Shown here one piece after another: positions 8,489-20,626 of a DNA stretch of 64,000 nt. The position numbers and the translations under genes are program-made. Below the pieces are notes generated by a model. It searched no databases, was not told the origin of the DNA, and worked only from the letters and a program-made list of their open reading frames with translations. The stretch is from Azospira restricta (GTDB lineage: Bacteria; Pseudomonadota; Gammaproteobacteria; Burkholderiales; Rhodocyclaceae). Each line of letters starts with the position of its first letter. The stretch's first letter is position 1. Location of the stretch: positions 1,178,001-1,242,000 of the forward strand of contig NZ_CP064781.1 of assembly GCF_016858125.1 (NCBI RefSeq), read 5' to 3'.

Positions 8489-10632
8489 TGAAGCAAATGC
8501 TTAACCGGTTGCTCTGCCTGGTGAGCGTCGTATTGTTCGCTGGCACGGCCTTGGCCCAGGGGGGTTCCGCTAGCGGCAACGAAATCCAGTCGATCAATGT
8601 CGGCCAGCAGGCGGGGGCGGTGGTCGTCAAGCTGGGGTTCAAGGATCCGCTGGCGGGCGTGCCGGCGAGCTTCAGCGTGGCGAATCCGGCGCGCGTGGCC
8701 ATCGATCTTCCGGCGACGAACAATGGCCTCGGGCGTAACAGCCAGTCCTTCAACGAAGGAGGGTTGCGCAGCGTGAATTTCGTGCAGACCCCGGAGAAAA
8801 TGCGGGTCGTGCTCAATCTCAACCAGCCGCTGGTCCACGACCTGCGTGTCGAGGAACGGTCGCTGCTGATTACGCTGTCCCCGTCGGCGGCGTCGGCGGC
8901 GTCGGCGGCGGGCGGGGGCGCGCAGCAGGTGACGCAGTTTGCTCCGGCGCGCAGCGTTTCCGGACACGCCATCCGCGACGTCGGATTCCGTCGCGGCAAG
9001 GACGGCGAAGCGCGGGTGACCGTCGATTTGAGCGACACCAGCACCGGCATCGACATTCGTCAGGAGGGGTCGGTGCTGCTTGTCGAGTTCGCGAAGACCT
9101 CGCTCCCGGAGCATCTGCGCAAGCGCATGGACGTTACCGACTTTGCGACGCCGGTGACTTCCTTCACCGCCAGCCAGCAAGGCGAAAATACCCGTCTGAC
9201 GATCACGCCGAAGGGGCTATGGGAGCACAACGCCTACCAGACCGACACGCAGTTCGTGATCGAGGTGAAGCCGATTATCGAAAACCCGAACAAGCTGGTC
9301 CAGGGGTCGCGCGGAGGCTACCAGGGCGAGAAGCTGTCGCTGAACTTCCAGAACGTCGACGTGCGGCGACTGTTGCAGGTGATCGGTGAGTTCACCGGCA
9401 TGAATATCGTCGTCAGCGACACTGTCGCTGGCAATTTGACCTTGATCCTCAAGGACGTGCCGTGGGACCAGGCGCTGGATATCATCCTCCAGCAGCGCGG
9501 GCTCGATATGCGCAAGAACGGAAACGTCATCCTCATCGCACCGCGCGAAGAGATCGCGACCAAGGAAAAGCTGGAATTCGAGTCGCGGCAGCAGATCGGC
9601 GACCTCGAGCCGCTGCGTTCGGAGAGTTTCCAGCTCAACTACCACAAGGCGAAAGCCGTCTTCGATTTCCTCAAGAACAAGGATCAGACGCTGCTTTCCA
9701 AGCGAGGGTCGGTGATCGTCGATGAGCGGACAAACAAGTTGTTTGTCAGCGATACGCCGGGACGATTGGACGATCTGCGCCGGCTGATTTCAGAAATCGA
9801 TATCCCGGTACGGCAAGTCTTGATCGAGGCGAGAATTGTTGAAGCTTCGGATAGCTTCAGCAAGGATCTGGGGGTTCGTCTGGGCTGGAACATGGGTGGC
9901 TCGAACGAGTCTGCCTACCGGATCGGCAATGACGGAGTCGTCAGAGGAAACGTAATGACCGGGGCGTCTTTGGCCAATACGGGATTTCAGACAGGACAGA
10001 TTTCAACGCAGCCGAATTTTTTGACTGACAGTCTGAACGTGAATTTGCCAGCGAACCCACGCTCAGGTCGGGCAGGGGCGCTGTCGTTCGTGCTATTCAA
10101 CTCGGCAAGATCCCAGTTCCTGAATCTGGAGGTCAGTGCGCTGGAAGCCGACGGTAGGGGAAAGGTGATTTCGAGTCCGCGTGTGGTGACTGCGGACCAG
10201 GTCGAAGCGCTGATCGAGCAGGGTGTCGAGATTCCCTACCAGCAGGCGACGTCGTCGGGTGCCACGAGTGTTTCTTTCCGCAAGGCGAATCTGGCGCTCA
10301 AGGTCAAGCCGCAGATTACGCCGGACGGCAAGATCACGATGACGCTTGACGTCAATAAGGACACGCCCAACACTCGTTTGACGACCGGTGCCGGTGTGGC
10401 GATCGATACCAAGCACGTCAAGACCGAAGTCCTGGTCGAAAACGGCGGCACCGTGGTTATCGGCGGTATCTACCAGCAAGAGCTGCGCGAATCAAACAGC
10501 CGCATTCCGGTGCTCGGCGAAATTCCTTATCTCGGTTGGTTGTTCCGCAACTCCCAGAAGACGGACGACAAGACCGAACTGCTGGTGTTTATTACACCAA
10601 GAATTATCACTGACGCGATGACGATTCGTTGA
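8485..10632 (+). CDS. pilQ: type IV pilus secretin PilQ
   Basis: The outer-membrane channel through which the pilus fibre passes. Of 715 residues, the first 25 are a signal peptide ending ALAQ. Two AMIN-type peptidoglycan-binding regions follow (about 30-130 and 155-265), then secretin N domains (about 285-350, LSLNFQNVDVRRLLQVIGEFTGMNIVV) and N1 (about 385-450). The C-terminal secretin domain ends with IPVLGEIPYLGWLF and TELLVFITPRI. A short Ser-Ala-Ala repeat joins the AMIN domains. It is the last gene of the coupled pilMNOPQ operon; no pilin or motor gene is in the window. Confidence 0.97.
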   Translation: MMKQMLNRLLCLVSVVLFAGTALAQGGSASGNEIQSINVGQQAGAVVVKLGFKDPLAGVPASFSVANPARVAIDLPATNNGLGRNSQSFNEGGLRSVNFVQTPEKMRVVLNLNQPLVHDLRVEERSLLITLSPSAASAASAAGGGAQQVTQFAPARSVSGHAIRDVGFRRGKDGEARVTVDLSDTSTGIDIRQEGSVLLVEFAKTSLPEHLRKRMDVTDFATPVTSFTASQQGENTRLTITPKGLWEHNAYQTDTQFVIEVKPIIENPNKLVQGSRGGYQGEKLSLNFQNVDVRRLLQVIGEFTGMNIVVSDTVAGNLTLILKDVPWDQALDIILQQRGLDMRKNGNVILIAPREEIATKEKLEFESRQQIGDLEPLRSESFQLNYHKAKAVFDFLKNKDQTLLSKRGSVIVDERTNKLFVSDTPGRLDDLRRLISEIDIPVRQVLIEARIVEASDSFSKDLGVRLGWNMGGSNESAYRIGNDGVVRGNVMTGASLANTGFQTGQISTQPNFLTDSLNVNLPANPRSGRAGALSFVLFNSARSQFLNLEVSALEADGRGKVISSPRVVTADQVEALIEQGVEIPYQQATSSGATSVSFRKANLALKVKPQITPDGKITMTLDVNKDTPNTRLTTGAGVAIDTKHVKTEVLVENGGTVVIGGIYQQELRESNSRIPVLGEIPYLGWLFRNSQKTDDKTELLVFITPRIITDAMTIR
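8883..8909 (+). repeat. three exact 9-bp tandem repeats inside pilQ
   Basis: GTCGGCGGC occurs three times head to tail and encodes Ser-Ala-Ala units in the linker between the two AMIN regions. The unit length is a multiple of three, so copy-number change would lengthen or shorten the linker without frameshift. Confidence 0.9.
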
Positions 10633-10655
10633 TTTTCCTTTAAGACGTGTGCGCA

Positions 10656-10680
10656 CGAGGGCCGGCAATGCCGGCCTTCG
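10656..10680 (+). terminator. hairpin after pilQ, weak intrinsic terminator
   Basis: An 11-bp stem with one G-T pair, core GGCCGGC/GCCGGCC and an AAT loop, lies 24 nt after the pilQ stop and is followed by TCATTT rather than a full T run. Partial read-through into aroK is likely. Confidence 0.5.
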
Positions 10681-10707
10681 TCATTTCCGATGCGGTAGAA
10701 TGGGCGG

Positions 10708-11225
10708 GTGAGCGGGAAAGCGGAAAACATCTATCTGGTGGGCCTCATGGGGGCCGGCAAGACGACGATCGGCAAGGTGCTGGCCAGGCGTCTGGGCTGG
10801 CGCTTCGTCGACTCCGACCACGAGATCGAGGCGCGTACCGGGGTGCGGATTCCGACCATCTTCGAGATCGAGGGGGAGGAGGGGTTCCGTCGCCGTGAAA
10901 CGCAGGTGCTCCGCGAACTGACCGGCCTGCGCAACGTCGTCATGGCCACCGGCGGCGGGGCGGTGATCGCCGAGGAGAACCGCCGCCTGTTGCGCGACCA
11001 TGGCCTCGTCGTCTATCTCGACGTGTCGCCGGCGCAGCTCTACGAACGCACCCGGCACGATCGGAACCGGCCGCTGTTACAGGTGGCGGACCCGCTGCGG
11101 CGGCTGCAGGAGCTGCTCGCGGCGCGGGAGCCTTTCTACCGGGAGGTCGCCGACATCGTCGTCGACGGCAATCGCTGCAACGCGCAGGCCGTCGTCCAGC
11201 TACTCACCCGCGAGCACGAAAACCT

Positions 11226-11238
<13 letters not shown>
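10708..11238 (+). CDS. aroK: shikimate kinase
   Basis: Phosphorylates shikimate at O3 in aromatic amino-acid synthesis. The 176 residues contain the Walker A motif [12 protein letters not shown] at about 12-23, the shikimate-binding DSDHEIE and the GGGAV motif, plus the lid arginines ([10 protein letters not shown]). The start is a GTG, as no ATG precedes the P-loop; the Shine-Dalgarno is weak. It overlaps aroB by 13 bp. The pilQ-aroK-aroB order is conserved in beta- and gammaproteobacteria. Confidence 0.95.
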
Positions 11239-12306
<1,068 letters not shown>

Positions 12307-12314
<8 letters not shown>

Positions 12315-13422
12315 GCTGGCGCCCTATGCCGCGCACGACGCCGCGACGCGCGGGCGGCGCCATGCCGAGGCGCGGCCGGCGATGCGTTCAGATTTCCAGC
12401 GCGACCGCGACCGCATCGTCCATTCGACGGCCTTTCGTCGCCTCGAATACAAGACCCAGGTTTTCGTCAATCACGAAGGCGACCTGTTTCGCACGCGGCT
12501 GACGCACAGCATCGAGGTGGCGCAGATCGCGCGCGGCATCTGCCGTGCGCTGCGCCTCAACGAGGATCTCGCCGAGGCCGTCGCGCTGGCGCACGACCTC
12601 GGCCATACCCCCTTCGGCCACGCCGGCCAGGACGCGCTGCACGACTGCATGCGCGCGCACGGCGGCTTCGAGCACAATCTGCAGAGCCTGCGCATCGTCG
12701 ACGTGCTCGAGGAGCGCTATGCCGCCTTCGACGGCCTGAACCTGTGCTTCGAAACGCGCGAGGGCATCGTCAAGCACTGCTCGCTCGAGAATGCGCGCCG
12801 GCTCGGCGACGTCGGCGAGCGCTTCCTCGTCGGCGGGCAGCCGTCGCTGGAGGCGCAGGTATGCAACCTTGCCGACGAAATCGCCTACAACAACCACGAC
12901 GTCGACGACGGTCTGCGCTCGGGCCTGATCTCGCTCGACCAGTTGCGCGAGGTGCGCCTGTTCCGCCGCCACATCGCCGTCGTCGAGGCCGAGTACCCGG
13001 AGCTGGCCGGGCGTCGGCTGATCCACGAAACGGTCCGCCGCATGATCAACACCCTGGTCTGCGACCTGGTGCGGACGACCGCCGACAACGTCGCCCGGCA
13101 CGCCCCGGACGGCATCGACGCCTTGCGCGCCTGTCCACCGCTGGCGGCCTTTTCGGTCGAGCTGGCGGAGGAGAACCGCGAGCTCAAGCGCTTCCTGCGG
13201 ACCCATCTCTACCGCCACTACCAGGTGCTGCGCATGACCAACAAGGCGCGGCGGATCATCGGCGACCTGTTCGCCGCGTTCCTGGCCGATCCCCGCCTGC
13301 TGCCCCCGCAATACCAGCGCGCCGACGACCAGCCGCGCGCCGTCGCCGACTACGTCGCCGGCATGACCGACCGCTACGCGATGAAGGAGCATCGGCGGTT
13401 GTTCGCCGTCGGCGAGATCTGA
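12307..13422 (+). CDS. dgt: dGTPase-like HD-domain phosphohydrolase
   Basis: A deoxyguanosinetriphosphate triphosphohydrolase-like protein (371 residues) of the short bacterial class. The HD-domain metal ligands are seen in THSIEVAQI near residue 60, [15 protein letters not shown] near 95 and [12 protein letters not shown] near 195. The family hydrolyses dNTPs to deoxynucleosides and triphosphate; exact substrate preference is unknown here. It overlaps the aroB end and is followed by a promoter candidate and a terminator. Confidence 0.9.
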
Positions 13423-13466
13423 CCGTTTCGCCGGCTGCTCGCCCTCCTTTGGTGCGTCGCAACATC

Positions 13467-13495
13467 TTGAACCCCAACGGGTTTCGCTGTATATT
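13467..13495 (+). promoter_or_regulatory. strong sigma-70 promoter candidate ahead of gltB
   Basis: TTGAAC and TATATT are separated by exactly 17 bp, a close match to consensus in this GC-rich background. Predicted transcription start is about 13502, only about 17 nt before an intrinsic terminator hairpin and about 100 nt before the gltB start codon. Confidence 0.6.
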
Positions 13496-13518
13496 CCCCA
13501 GTCGCCCTTAAAATTCGC

Positions 13519-13543
13519 AAGCCGGCACCGCGCCGGCTTTTTT
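13519..13543 (+). terminator. intrinsic terminator between dgt and gltB
   Basis: Stem AAGCCGGC/GCCGGCTT (8 bp) with a 5-nt loop and a six-T tail. It terminates dgt transcripts. Because a good promoter lies just upstream, it could also act as an attenuator in the gltB leader. Confidence 0.8.
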
Positions 13544-13601
13544 GACGTCTGGCGCGTCCTCCGATGCGCGCCGCGCCTTGTTTTATAAGGAATCAAGCGT
13601 G

Positions 13602-16600
13602 ATGGAACCGGCAGTACCTCAACGGCAGGGCTTGTACGACCCCGCCAACGAACACGACGCCTGCGGCGTGGGTTTCGTGGCCCACATCAAGGGCCAGAAA
13701 AGCCATTCGATCGTTGAGCAGGGGCTGCTGATCCTGAAAAACCTGGATCACCGCGGCGCCGTCGGCGCCGACCCGCTGATGGGCGACGGTGCCGGTCTGC
13801 TGATCCAGATTCCCGATACCTTCTTCCGCGAGGAAATGGCGAAGCAGGGCGTCGCCCTGCCGGCGGCCGGCGAATACGGCGTCGGCATGTGCTTCCTGCC
13901 GCAGGAGAGCGCCAGCCGCGTCGCCTGCGAAGAGGAGATCGAGCGCTCGGTCAGGGCCGAAGGCCTGGTGCTGCTCGGCTGGCGCGACGTGCCGGTGTCG
14001 CGCACGATGCCGATGTCGCCGACGGTCAAGAAGAACGAGCCGGTGATTCGCCAGATCTTCGTCGGCCGCGGCCCGGACGTCTTCGTCACCGATGCGCTCG
14101 AGCGCAAGCTCTACGTCGTCCGCCGCCACTCGGCGAACGCCATCAAGTCGCTCAAGCTCGAGCACAGCAAGGAGTTCTACGTCGCCTCGTTCTCGGCGCG
14201 GACGATCGTCTACAAGGGCCTGCTGCTGGCCGACCAGGTCGGCGAGTACTACCTCGACCTGCAGGATCCGCGCTGCGTCTCGGCGCTGGCGCTGGTGCAC
14301 CAGCGCTTCTCGACCAACACCTTCCCCAGCTGGCACCTCGCCCACCCGTTCCGCATGATCGCGCACAACGGCGAGATCAACACGCTGCGCGGCAACGTCA
14401 ACTGGTTCAAGGCGCGCGAGCAGGCGATCTCGTCGCCGATCCTCGGCGACGACCTGGCCAAGATCTGGCCGCTGCACTACCCCGGCCAGTCCGACTCGGC
14501 GTCGTTCGACAACGCGCTCGAGCTGCTGGTCATGGGCGGTTACTCGATGGCCCAGGCGATGATGCTGATGATCCCGGAAGCCTGGGAAAAGCACACGACG
14601 ATGGACGAGAAGCGCCGCGCCTTCTACGAGTACCACGCGGCGATGATGGAGCCGTGGGACGGTCCGGCCGCTGTGGCCTTCACCGACGGCCGCCAGATCG
14701 GCGCCACGCTCGACCGCAACGGCCTGCGCCCGGCGCGCTATCTGGTCACCGACGACGACCTGGTGGTCATGGCCTCGGAATCCGGCGTGCTGCCGATCCC
14801 CGAGAAGAAGATCGTCAAGAAGTGGCGCCTGCAGCCGGGCAAGATGTTCCTGATCGACATGGACCAGGGCCGCATCATCGACGACAAGGAACTCAAGGAT
14901 TCGCTCGCCAACGCCAAGCCGTACCGCGAGTGGATCGAGAAGATCCGCATCAAGCTCGACGAGTTGCCCGTCGTCACCGAGTCGAAGGACGAGGCCAAGG
15001 CCTCGCTGCTCGACCGCCAGCAGGCCTTCGGCTACTCGCAGGAAGACATCAAGTTCATCCTCGAACCGATGGCCGCCGCCGGCGAGGAAGCCACCGGCTC
15101 GATGGGCAACGACGCCGCGTTGCCGGTGCTGTCCGCGAAGGACAAGGTCTTCTACAACTACTTCAAGCAGCTGTTCGCGCAGGTGACCAACCCGCCGATC
15201 GACCCGATCCGCGAGGAACTGGTGATGTCGGTCGTCTCCTTCATCGGTCCGAAGCCGAACCTGTTGAACGTCTCCGACATCAATCCGCCGATCCGCCTGG
15301 AAGTGTCGCAGCCGGTGCTGTCCTTCGCCGACATCCAGAAGGTCCGCCACATCGAGAAGTACACCGGCGGCAAGTTCCGCTCGTTCGAGCTGGATATCTG
15401 CTATCCGGTGGCCTGGGGCAAGGACGGCGTCGAGGCGCGCCTGGCGTCGCTGGTCGCGCACGCCGAGGACGCGGTGCGTTCCGGCGCCAACATCCTGATC
15501 ATTTCGGACCGCAAGCTCGACGCCGACCACGTCGCCATCCCGGCGCTGCTCGCCACCTCGGCGGTGCATCAGCACCTGGTCAAGGAAGGCCTGCGCACCT
15601 CGACCGGCCTCGTCGTCGAGACCGGCTCGGCACGCGAAGTGCACCACTTCGCGCTGCTCGGCGGCTACGGCGCCGAAGCCGTGCACCCGTATCTCGCGCT
15701 GGAGACGCTGTGCGACTTCGCGCACGGCGATGCCGAGAAGGCCGCCAAGTACGAGAAGAACTTCATCAAGGCGATCGGCAAGGGGCTGATGAAGGTCATG
15801 TCCAAGATGGGCATCTCGACCTACATGTCCTACACCGGCTCGCAGATCTTCGAGGCGATCGGCCTGAAGAAGGATTTCGTCGAGAAGTACTTCACCGGCA
15901 CGCCTTCGAACATCGAGGGCATCGGCGTCTTCGAAGTCGCCGAGGAAGCGATCCGCACGCACCAGAAGGCCTTCAGCGCCGACCCGGTGCTGGCCGACAT
16001 GCTCGAGGCCGGCGGCGAGTACGCCTACCGCGTGCGCGGCGAGGACCACGTGTGGACGCCGGATGCGATCGCCAAGCTGCAGCACGCGACGCGCGCCAAC
16101 AACGCCTCGACCTACAAGGAATACGCGGCGATCATCAACGACCAGTCGAAGCGTCACCTGACGCTGCGCGGCCTGTTCGAGTTCAAGGCGGCGGCGATGC
16201 CGCCGGTACCGCTCGACGAGGTCGAGCCGGCGAAGGAAATCGTCAAGCGCTTTGCCACCGGCGCGATGTCGCTCGGCTCGATCTCGACCGAGGCGCACAC
16301 CGCGCTGGCGATCGCGATGAACCGCATCGGCGGCAAGTCGAACACCGGCGAAGGCGGCGAGGATGCCAAGCGTTTCGCCCCGGTCAAGGGCGGCACGATG
16401 CTTTCCGACATCGTCGGCAAGACGCGTATCGAACGCGACTACCAGATGCAGGACGGCGACTCGCTGCGCTCGGCGATCAAGCAGGTCGCTTCGGGCCGCT
16501 TCGGCGTCACCACCGAGTACCTGGTCAACGCCGACCAGATCCAGATCAAGATGGCGCAGGGCGCGAAGCCCGGCGAAGGCGGCCAGCTGCCCGGCCACAA

Positions 16601-18236
16601 GGTCTCCGAGTACATCGGTTTCCTCCGCCACTCGGTGCCGGGCGTCGGCCTGATCTCGCCGCCGCCGCACCACGACATCTACTCGATCGAGGATCTGGCG
16701 CAGCTGATCCACGACCTGAAGAACGCCAATCCGTCGGCGTCGATCTCGGTCAAGCTGGTCTCCGAGGTCGGCGTCGGCACCGTCGCCGCCGGCGTCTCCA
16801 AGGCCAAGGCCGACCACGTCGTCATCGCCGGCTACGACGGCGGCACCGGGGCATCGCCCTTGTCGTCGATCAAGCACGCCGGTACGCCGTGGGAGCTGGG
16901 CCTTGCCGAGACGCAGCAGACGCTGGTGCTGAACCAGCTGCGCGGCCGCATCCGCGTGCAGGTCGACGGCCAGATGAAGACCGGCCGCGACGTCGTCATC
17001 GGCGCGCTGCTCGGCGCCGACGAGTTCGGCTTCGCCACCGCGCCGCTGGTCGTCGAAGGCTGCATCATGATGCGCAAATGCCACCTGAACACCTGCCCGG
17101 TCGGCGTCGCGACGCAGGACCCGGTGCTCCGCAAGCGTTTCTCCGGCCAGCCCGAGCACGTCGTGAACTACTTCTTCTTCGTCGCGGAGGAAGTGCGCGA
17201 AATTATGGCCCAGCTCGGCATCCGCAAGTTCGACGACCTGATCGGTCGCTCGGACCTGCTCGACATGCGCGCCGGCATCGAGCACTGGAAGGCGAAGGGC
17301 CTCGACTTCTCGAAGATCTTCTACCAGCCGCAGGTTCCGGCCAGCGTGCCGCGACTGCACGCCGAGACGCAGGACCACGGTCTCAGCAAGGCGCTCGACC
17401 TGAAGTTCATCGAGCTCGCCAAGCCGGCGCTGGAAAAGGGCGAGAAGGTCACCATCGAGCTGCCGATCAAGAACGTGAACCGCACCGCCGGCACCATGCT
17501 CTCGGGCGAGGTCGCCAAGCGCTACGGCCATGCCGGCCTGCCCGACGGCACCATCCACGTCAAGCTGACCGGCACCGCCGGCCAGAGCTTCGGCGCCTTC
17601 CTGGCGAAGGGCGTCACGCTCGAGCTGACCGGCGAGGGCAACGACTACGTCGGCAAGGGTCTTTCCGGCGGCCGCATCGTGATCAAGCCGGCACCCGATT
17701 TCCGCGGCCAGACGACGCAGAATATCATCGTCGGCAACACCGTCATGTATGGCGCGATCGCCGGCGAATCGTTCTTCGCCGGTGTCGGCGGCGAGCGTTT
17801 CTGCGTGCGCAACTCGGGCGGCACTGCCGTCGTCGAAGGCGTCGGCGACCATGGTTGCGAGTACATGACCGGCGGCACCGTCGTCGTTCTCGGCGGCACC
17901 GGCCGTAACTTCGCTGCCGGCATGTCGGGCGGCATCGCCTATGTGCTCGACGAGGACGGCTCGTTCAAGGACCGCTGCAACCTCGCCCAGGTTGCGCTCG
18001 AGAAGGTGCTGCCGGCCGCCAAGCAGCACGGCGAGCCGCTGCACCGCGGCCTCTCCGACGAGGAGCAGCTGAAGGACCTGATCGCCCGCCACGCCGAGTT
18101 CACCGGCAGCGCGACGGCGAAGGCCATCCTCGCCAAGTGGGACGTGTTCCGCGACAAGTTCGTCAAAGTCTATCCGCACGAGTACAAGCGCGCGCTGACC
18201 GAAATGGCCGCGCAGCAGCAGAAGGAAGCAGCCTGA
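13602..18236 (+). CDS. gltB: glutamate synthase (NADPH) large subunit
   Basis: Transfers the amide of glutamine to 2-oxoglutarate. The class II glutaminase domain starts at Cys21 (ACGVGFVAH) after a short propeptide that is removed in this family. The central and FMN-binding synthase domains follow ([11 protein letters not shown] near 930, [10 protein letters not shown]). A 3Fe-4S motif reads [15 protein letters not shown] near residue 1155, and the C-terminal GXGXG repeats form the beta-helix. The length of 1544 residues is normal. The ATG at 13602 sits 11 nt after AAGG; a GTG one codon upstream is equally possible. It is followed 1 nt later by gltD. Confidence 0.98.
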   Translation: MEPAVPQRQGLYDPANEHDACGVGFVAHIKGQKSHSIVEQGLLILKNLDHRGAVGADPLMGDGAGLLIQIPDTFFREEMAKQGVALPAAGEYGVGMCFLPQESASRVACEEEIERSVRAEGLVLLGWRDVPVSRTMPMSPTVKKNEPVIRQIFVGRGPDVFVTDALERKLYVVRRHSANAIKSLKLEHSKEFYVASFSARTIVYKGLLLADQVGEYYLDLQDPRCVSALALVHQRFSTNTFPSWHLAHPFRMIAHNGEINTLRGNVNWFKAREQAISSPILGDDLAKIWPLHYPGQSDSASFDNALELLVMGGYSMAQAMMLMIPEAWEKHTTMDEKRRAFYEYHAAMMEPWDGPAAVAFTDGRQIGATLDRNGLRPARYLVTDDDLVVMASESGVLPIPEKKIVKKWRLQPGKMFLIDMDQGRIIDDKELKDSLANAKPYREWIEKIRIKLDELPVVTESKDEAKASLLDRQQAFGYSQEDIKFILEPMAAAGEEATGSMGNDAALPVLSAKDKVFYNYFKQLFAQVTNPPIDPIREELVMSVVSFIGPKPNLLNVSDINPPIRLEVSQPVLSFADIQKVRHIEKYTGGKFRSFELDICYPVAWGKDGVEARLASLVAHAEDAVRSGANILIISDRKLDADHVAIPALLATSAVHQHLVKEGLRTSTGLVVETGSAREVHHFALLGGYGAEAVHPYLALETLCDFAHGDAEKAAKYEKNFIKAIGKGLMKVMSKMGISTYMSYTGSQIFEAIGLKKDFVEKYFTGTPSNIEGIGVFEVAEEAIRTHQKAFSADPVLADMLEAGGEYAYRVRGEDHVWTPDAIAKLQHATRANNASTYKEYAAIINDQSKRHLTLRGLFEFKAAAMPPVPLDEVEPAKEIVKRFATGAMSLGSISTEAHTALAIAMNRIGGKSNTGEGGEDAKRFAPVKGGTMLSDIVGKTRIERDYQMQDGDSLRSAIKQVASGRFGVTTEYLVNADQIQIKMAQGAKPGEGGQLPGHKVSEYIGFLRHSVPGVGLISPPPHHDIYSIEDLAQLIHDLKNANPSASISVKLVSEVGVGTVAAGVSKAKADHVVIAGYDGGTGASPLSSIKHAGTPWELGLAETQQTLVLNQLRGRIRVQVDGQMKTGRDVVIGALLGADEFGFATAPLVVEGCIMMRKCHLNTCPVGVATQDPVLRKRFSGQPEHVVNYFFFVAEEVREIMAQLGIRKFDDLIGRSDLLDMRAGIEHWKAKGLDFSKIFYQPQVPASVPRLHAETQDHGLSKALDLKFIELAKPALEKGEKVTIELPIKNVNRTAGTMLSGEVAKRYGHAGLPDGTIHVKLTGTAGQSFGAFLAKGVTLELTGEGNDYVGKGLSGGRIVIKPAPDFRGQTTQNIIVGNTVMYGAIAGESFFAGVGGERFCVRNSGGTAVVEGVGDHGCEYMTGGTVVVLGGTGRNFAAGMSGGIAYVLDEDGSFKDRCNLAQVALEKVLPAAKQHGEPLHRGLSDEEQLKDLIARHAEFTGSATAKAILAKWDVFRDKFVKVYPHEYKRALTEMAAQQQKEAA

Positions 18237-18237
18237 A

Positions 18238-19704
18238 ATGGGAAAGCCAACCGGATTCCTCGAATTCCAGCGCCTCTCCGAGGCGTATGAACCCGTCGAA
18301 AAGCGCGTCAAGCACTACAAGGAGTTCGTCGCGCACCTGTCTGACGACGACGCCAAGGTGCAGGGCGCGCGCTGCATGGACTGCGGCATCCCGTTCTGCA
18401 ATACCGGCTGCCCGGTGAACAACATCATTCCGGACTGGAACGATCTGGTCTATCACGGCAATGTCCGGCAGGCGCTGGAAGTGCTGCATTCGACCAACAA
18501 CTTCCCGGAGTTCACCGGCCGTATCTGCCCGGCACCGTGCGAGGCTGCCTGCACGCTCGGCATCAACGTCGAGCCGGTGGGCATCAAGTCGATCGAGCAC
18601 TACATCATCGACAAGGCCTGGGAGAACGGCTGGGTCGTGCCGCAACCGGCGGCGCAGAAGACCGGCAAGAGGGTTGCCGTCGTCGGTTCCGGCCCGGCCG
18701 GCCTCGCTGCCGCGCAGCAGCTGGCGCGCGCCGGCCACGCGGTGACGGTGTTCGAGAAGAACAGCCGCATCGGCGGCCTGTTGCGCTACGGCATCCCCGA
18801 CTTCAAGCTGGACAAGTCGGTCATCGACCGCCGCCTGCAGCAGATGGAGGCCGAGGGCGTCACCTTCCGCACCCAGGTCGTCGTCGGCTCGAAAGACATG
18901 CCCAAGGGCATCATCAGCGACGCGACCGAGGTCGTCAGCGCCGAACAACTGCAGAAGGACTTCGATGCGGTGATCCTCGCCGCCGGCGCCGAAGTGCCGC
19001 GCGACCTGCCGATCCCGGGCCGCGAGCTGAAGGGCACCCATGCCGCGCTCGAGTTCCTGATCCCGCAGAACAAGGAAGTCGCCGGCGACGGTGCCAACCC
19101 GATCAACGTCAAGGGCAAGCACGTCATCGTCATCGGCGGCGGCGATACCGGCTCCGACTGCGTCGGCACCTCGAACCGCCACGGCGCCGCATCGGTGACC
19201 CAGTTCGAGCTGATGCCGATGCCGCCCGAACACGAGAACAAGGCGCTGACCTGGCCGTACTGGCCGATCAAGCTGCGCACCTCGTCGTCGCACGAGGAGG
19301 GCGTGGCGCGCGACTTCGCCGTGGCGACCAAGGAACTGGTCGGCGACGGCAAGGGCGGCATCAAGGCGCTGAAGGCCGTCCGCGTCGACTGGAAGGACGG
19401 CAGGATGAGCGAAGTGCCCGGCTCCGAGTTCGAGCTGCCGGCCGACGTCGTCTTCCTGGCGATGGGTTTCACCAACCCGGTGGCGTCGCTGCTCGACGCC
19501 TTCGGCGTCGCCAAGGACGGCCGCGGCAACGCCAAGGCGACCACCGACGGCACCGGCTGCTACGCGACCAGCGTTGCCAAGGTCTTCGCCGCCGGCGACG
19601 TGCGCCGCGGCCAGTCGCTGGTGGTGTGGGCGATCCGTGAGGGGCGCCAGTGCGCGCGCGAGGTCGACGCCTTCCTGATGGGGAAATCGGAACTGCCGCG
19701 CTGA
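18238..19704 (+). CDS. gltD: glutamate synthase (NADPH) small subunit
   Basis: The NADPH-oxidising partner of GltB (488 residues). N-terminal cysteine clusters ([17 protein letters not shown] near 43 and CPAPCEAAC near 98) ligate 4Fe-4S centres. The FAD-binding Rossmann motif [19 protein letters not shown] is near 149 and the NADPH-binding [12 protein letters not shown] near 300. The start is 1 nt after the gltB stop, so the pair is co-translated. A terminator follows. Confidence 0.98.
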   Translation: MGKPTGFLEFQRLSEAYEPVEKRVKHYKEFVAHLSDDDAKVQGARCMDCGIPFCNTGCPVNNIIPDWNDLVYHGNVRQALEVLHSTNNFPEFTGRICPAPCEAACTLGINVEPVGIKSIEHYIIDKAWENGWVVPQPAAQKTGKRVAVVGSGPAGLAAAQQLARAGHAVTVFEKNSRIGGLLRYGIPDFKLDKSVIDRRLQQMEAEGVTFRTQVVVGSKDMPKGIISDATEVVSAEQLQKDFDAVILAAGAEVPRDLPIPGRELKGTHAALEFLIPQNKEVAGDGANPINVKGKHVIVIGGGDTGSDCVGTSNRHGAASVTQFELMPMPPEHENKALTWPYWPIKLRTSSSHEEGVARDFAVATKELVGDGKGGIKALKAVRVDWKDGRMSEVPGSEFELPADVVFLAMGFTNPVASLLDAFGVAKDGRGNAKATTDGTGCYATSVAKVFAAGDVRRGQSLVVWAIREGRQCAREVDAFLMGKSELPR

Positions 19705-19725
19705 CCGCTGCCGGCAGCGACCGCG

Positions 19726-19762
19726 AAAACCCCGTGCCGGCCTTGCCGTTGCGGGGTTTTTT
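19726..19762 (+). terminator. intrinsic terminator of gltBD
   Basis: AAAACCCCG pairs with CGGGGTTTT around an inner GC-rich loop and leads into a T-rich tail; it lies 22 nt after the gltD stop. Confidence 0.8.
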
Positions 19763-19819
19763 CTTTTTCGGCAGACGCCCTTGTGGCATAGTTACGCATA
19801 CTCTGGCCGGGAGGTCCAT

Positions 19820-20557
19820 ATGAATACGGAATTGCAGAAGTCCTTGCAGGTGACCGGGATGGTCGGCGGCCTCGACGGCTACATGCTGATGGTGCTCGGC
19901 ATCATGATCCTGACCGGCATCCTCGGCGGCGTCGCCAACTACTTTCTTTCCGATCGCCAGGGCGAGCTTTCCTCGCGCGACGGCCTCAAGTACGCGGTCC
20001 TCGGCGTCATCGCCGCGCTGACCGTGCCGCTGTTCCTGAACATGATCTCGAGCAACCTGCTCGAGGCGGCGCGTACCCGGCCGGTGGACTTCTTCGTTTT
20101 CGCCGGCTTTTGCCTGATCTACGTGGTCGCCTCCCGCCGCCTGTTCGAAAACGCCGCCAACAAGCTGCTGGCGCAGCTCGACCAGGTCAAGCGCGAGGTC
20201 GGCCAGCTGAAGCAGCAGCAGGGCGAGGTGCCGGTCGCCGTCCGCGAGGAGCCGGCGGCGGTGCCGCTGGAACCGGTCGCCAAGGTGGAGCCGGCGAAGG
20301 AGTCGCTGTCCTACAACGACGTCGAGATCCTGCGCGCGATCGCCGAGGAGAATTACGTCTACGGCAACCTCGTCGGCCTCACCGACAAGACCGGCCTCGG
20401 GCGCGACTTGGTCAGCAACCGCCTGACCGTGCTCAAGAGCCTCGGCATCATCGAAACCCGGATCAGCGACAAGAACGTGCTGCACTGGTACGTCTCGCCG
20501 AAGGGCAAGCAGATGCTCGGCGAAATCCTGTCGCAGGGAGAGCGCAAGACCGCCTGA
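19820..20557 (+). CDS. membrane-anchored protein with C-terminal winged-helix domain, unknown function
   Basis: A 245-residue protein that I do not recognise with certainty. Three hydrophobic segments (about 18-40, 52-75 and 86-104; motif PLFLNMISSNLLE) resemble the helical region NCBI calls YEATS-associated. A polar coiled coil follows (about 110-135, LDQVKREVGQLKQQQ), then a Pro/Val/Glu linker and a winged-helix-like C-terminus (about 163-240) with KTGLGRDLVSNRLTVLKSLGIIETR as helix-turn-helix and WYVSPKGKQML as wing. The start at 19820 has GGGAGG 5 nt upstream. The gene stands alone between a terminator and glmU. A membrane-tethered DNA-binding or sensing role is inference. Confidence 0.6.
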   Translation: MNTELQKSLQVTGMVGGLDGYMLMVLGIMILTGILGGVANYFLSDRQGELSSRDGLKYAVLGVIAALTVPLFLNMISSNLLEAARTRPVDFFVFAGFCLIYVVASRRLFENAANKLLAQLDQVKREVGQLKQQQGEVPVAVREEPAAVPLEPVAKVEPAKESLSYNDVEILRAIAEENYVYGNLVGLTDKTGLGRDLVSNRLTVLKSLGIIETRISDKNVLHWYVSPKGKQMLGEILSQGERKTA

Positions 20558-20626
20558 CGGCGACGCCTCCCCGTTCTGCGGCGCGGCGCTGAGCGGCGCC
20601 GCCCGCAACCGTTCCCCGTATACGTC

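Noticed and set aside
13593-18311. Minus-strand frame of more than 1500 codons opposite gltB
   Set aside because: Shadow of gltB codon bias; no recognisable protein features.
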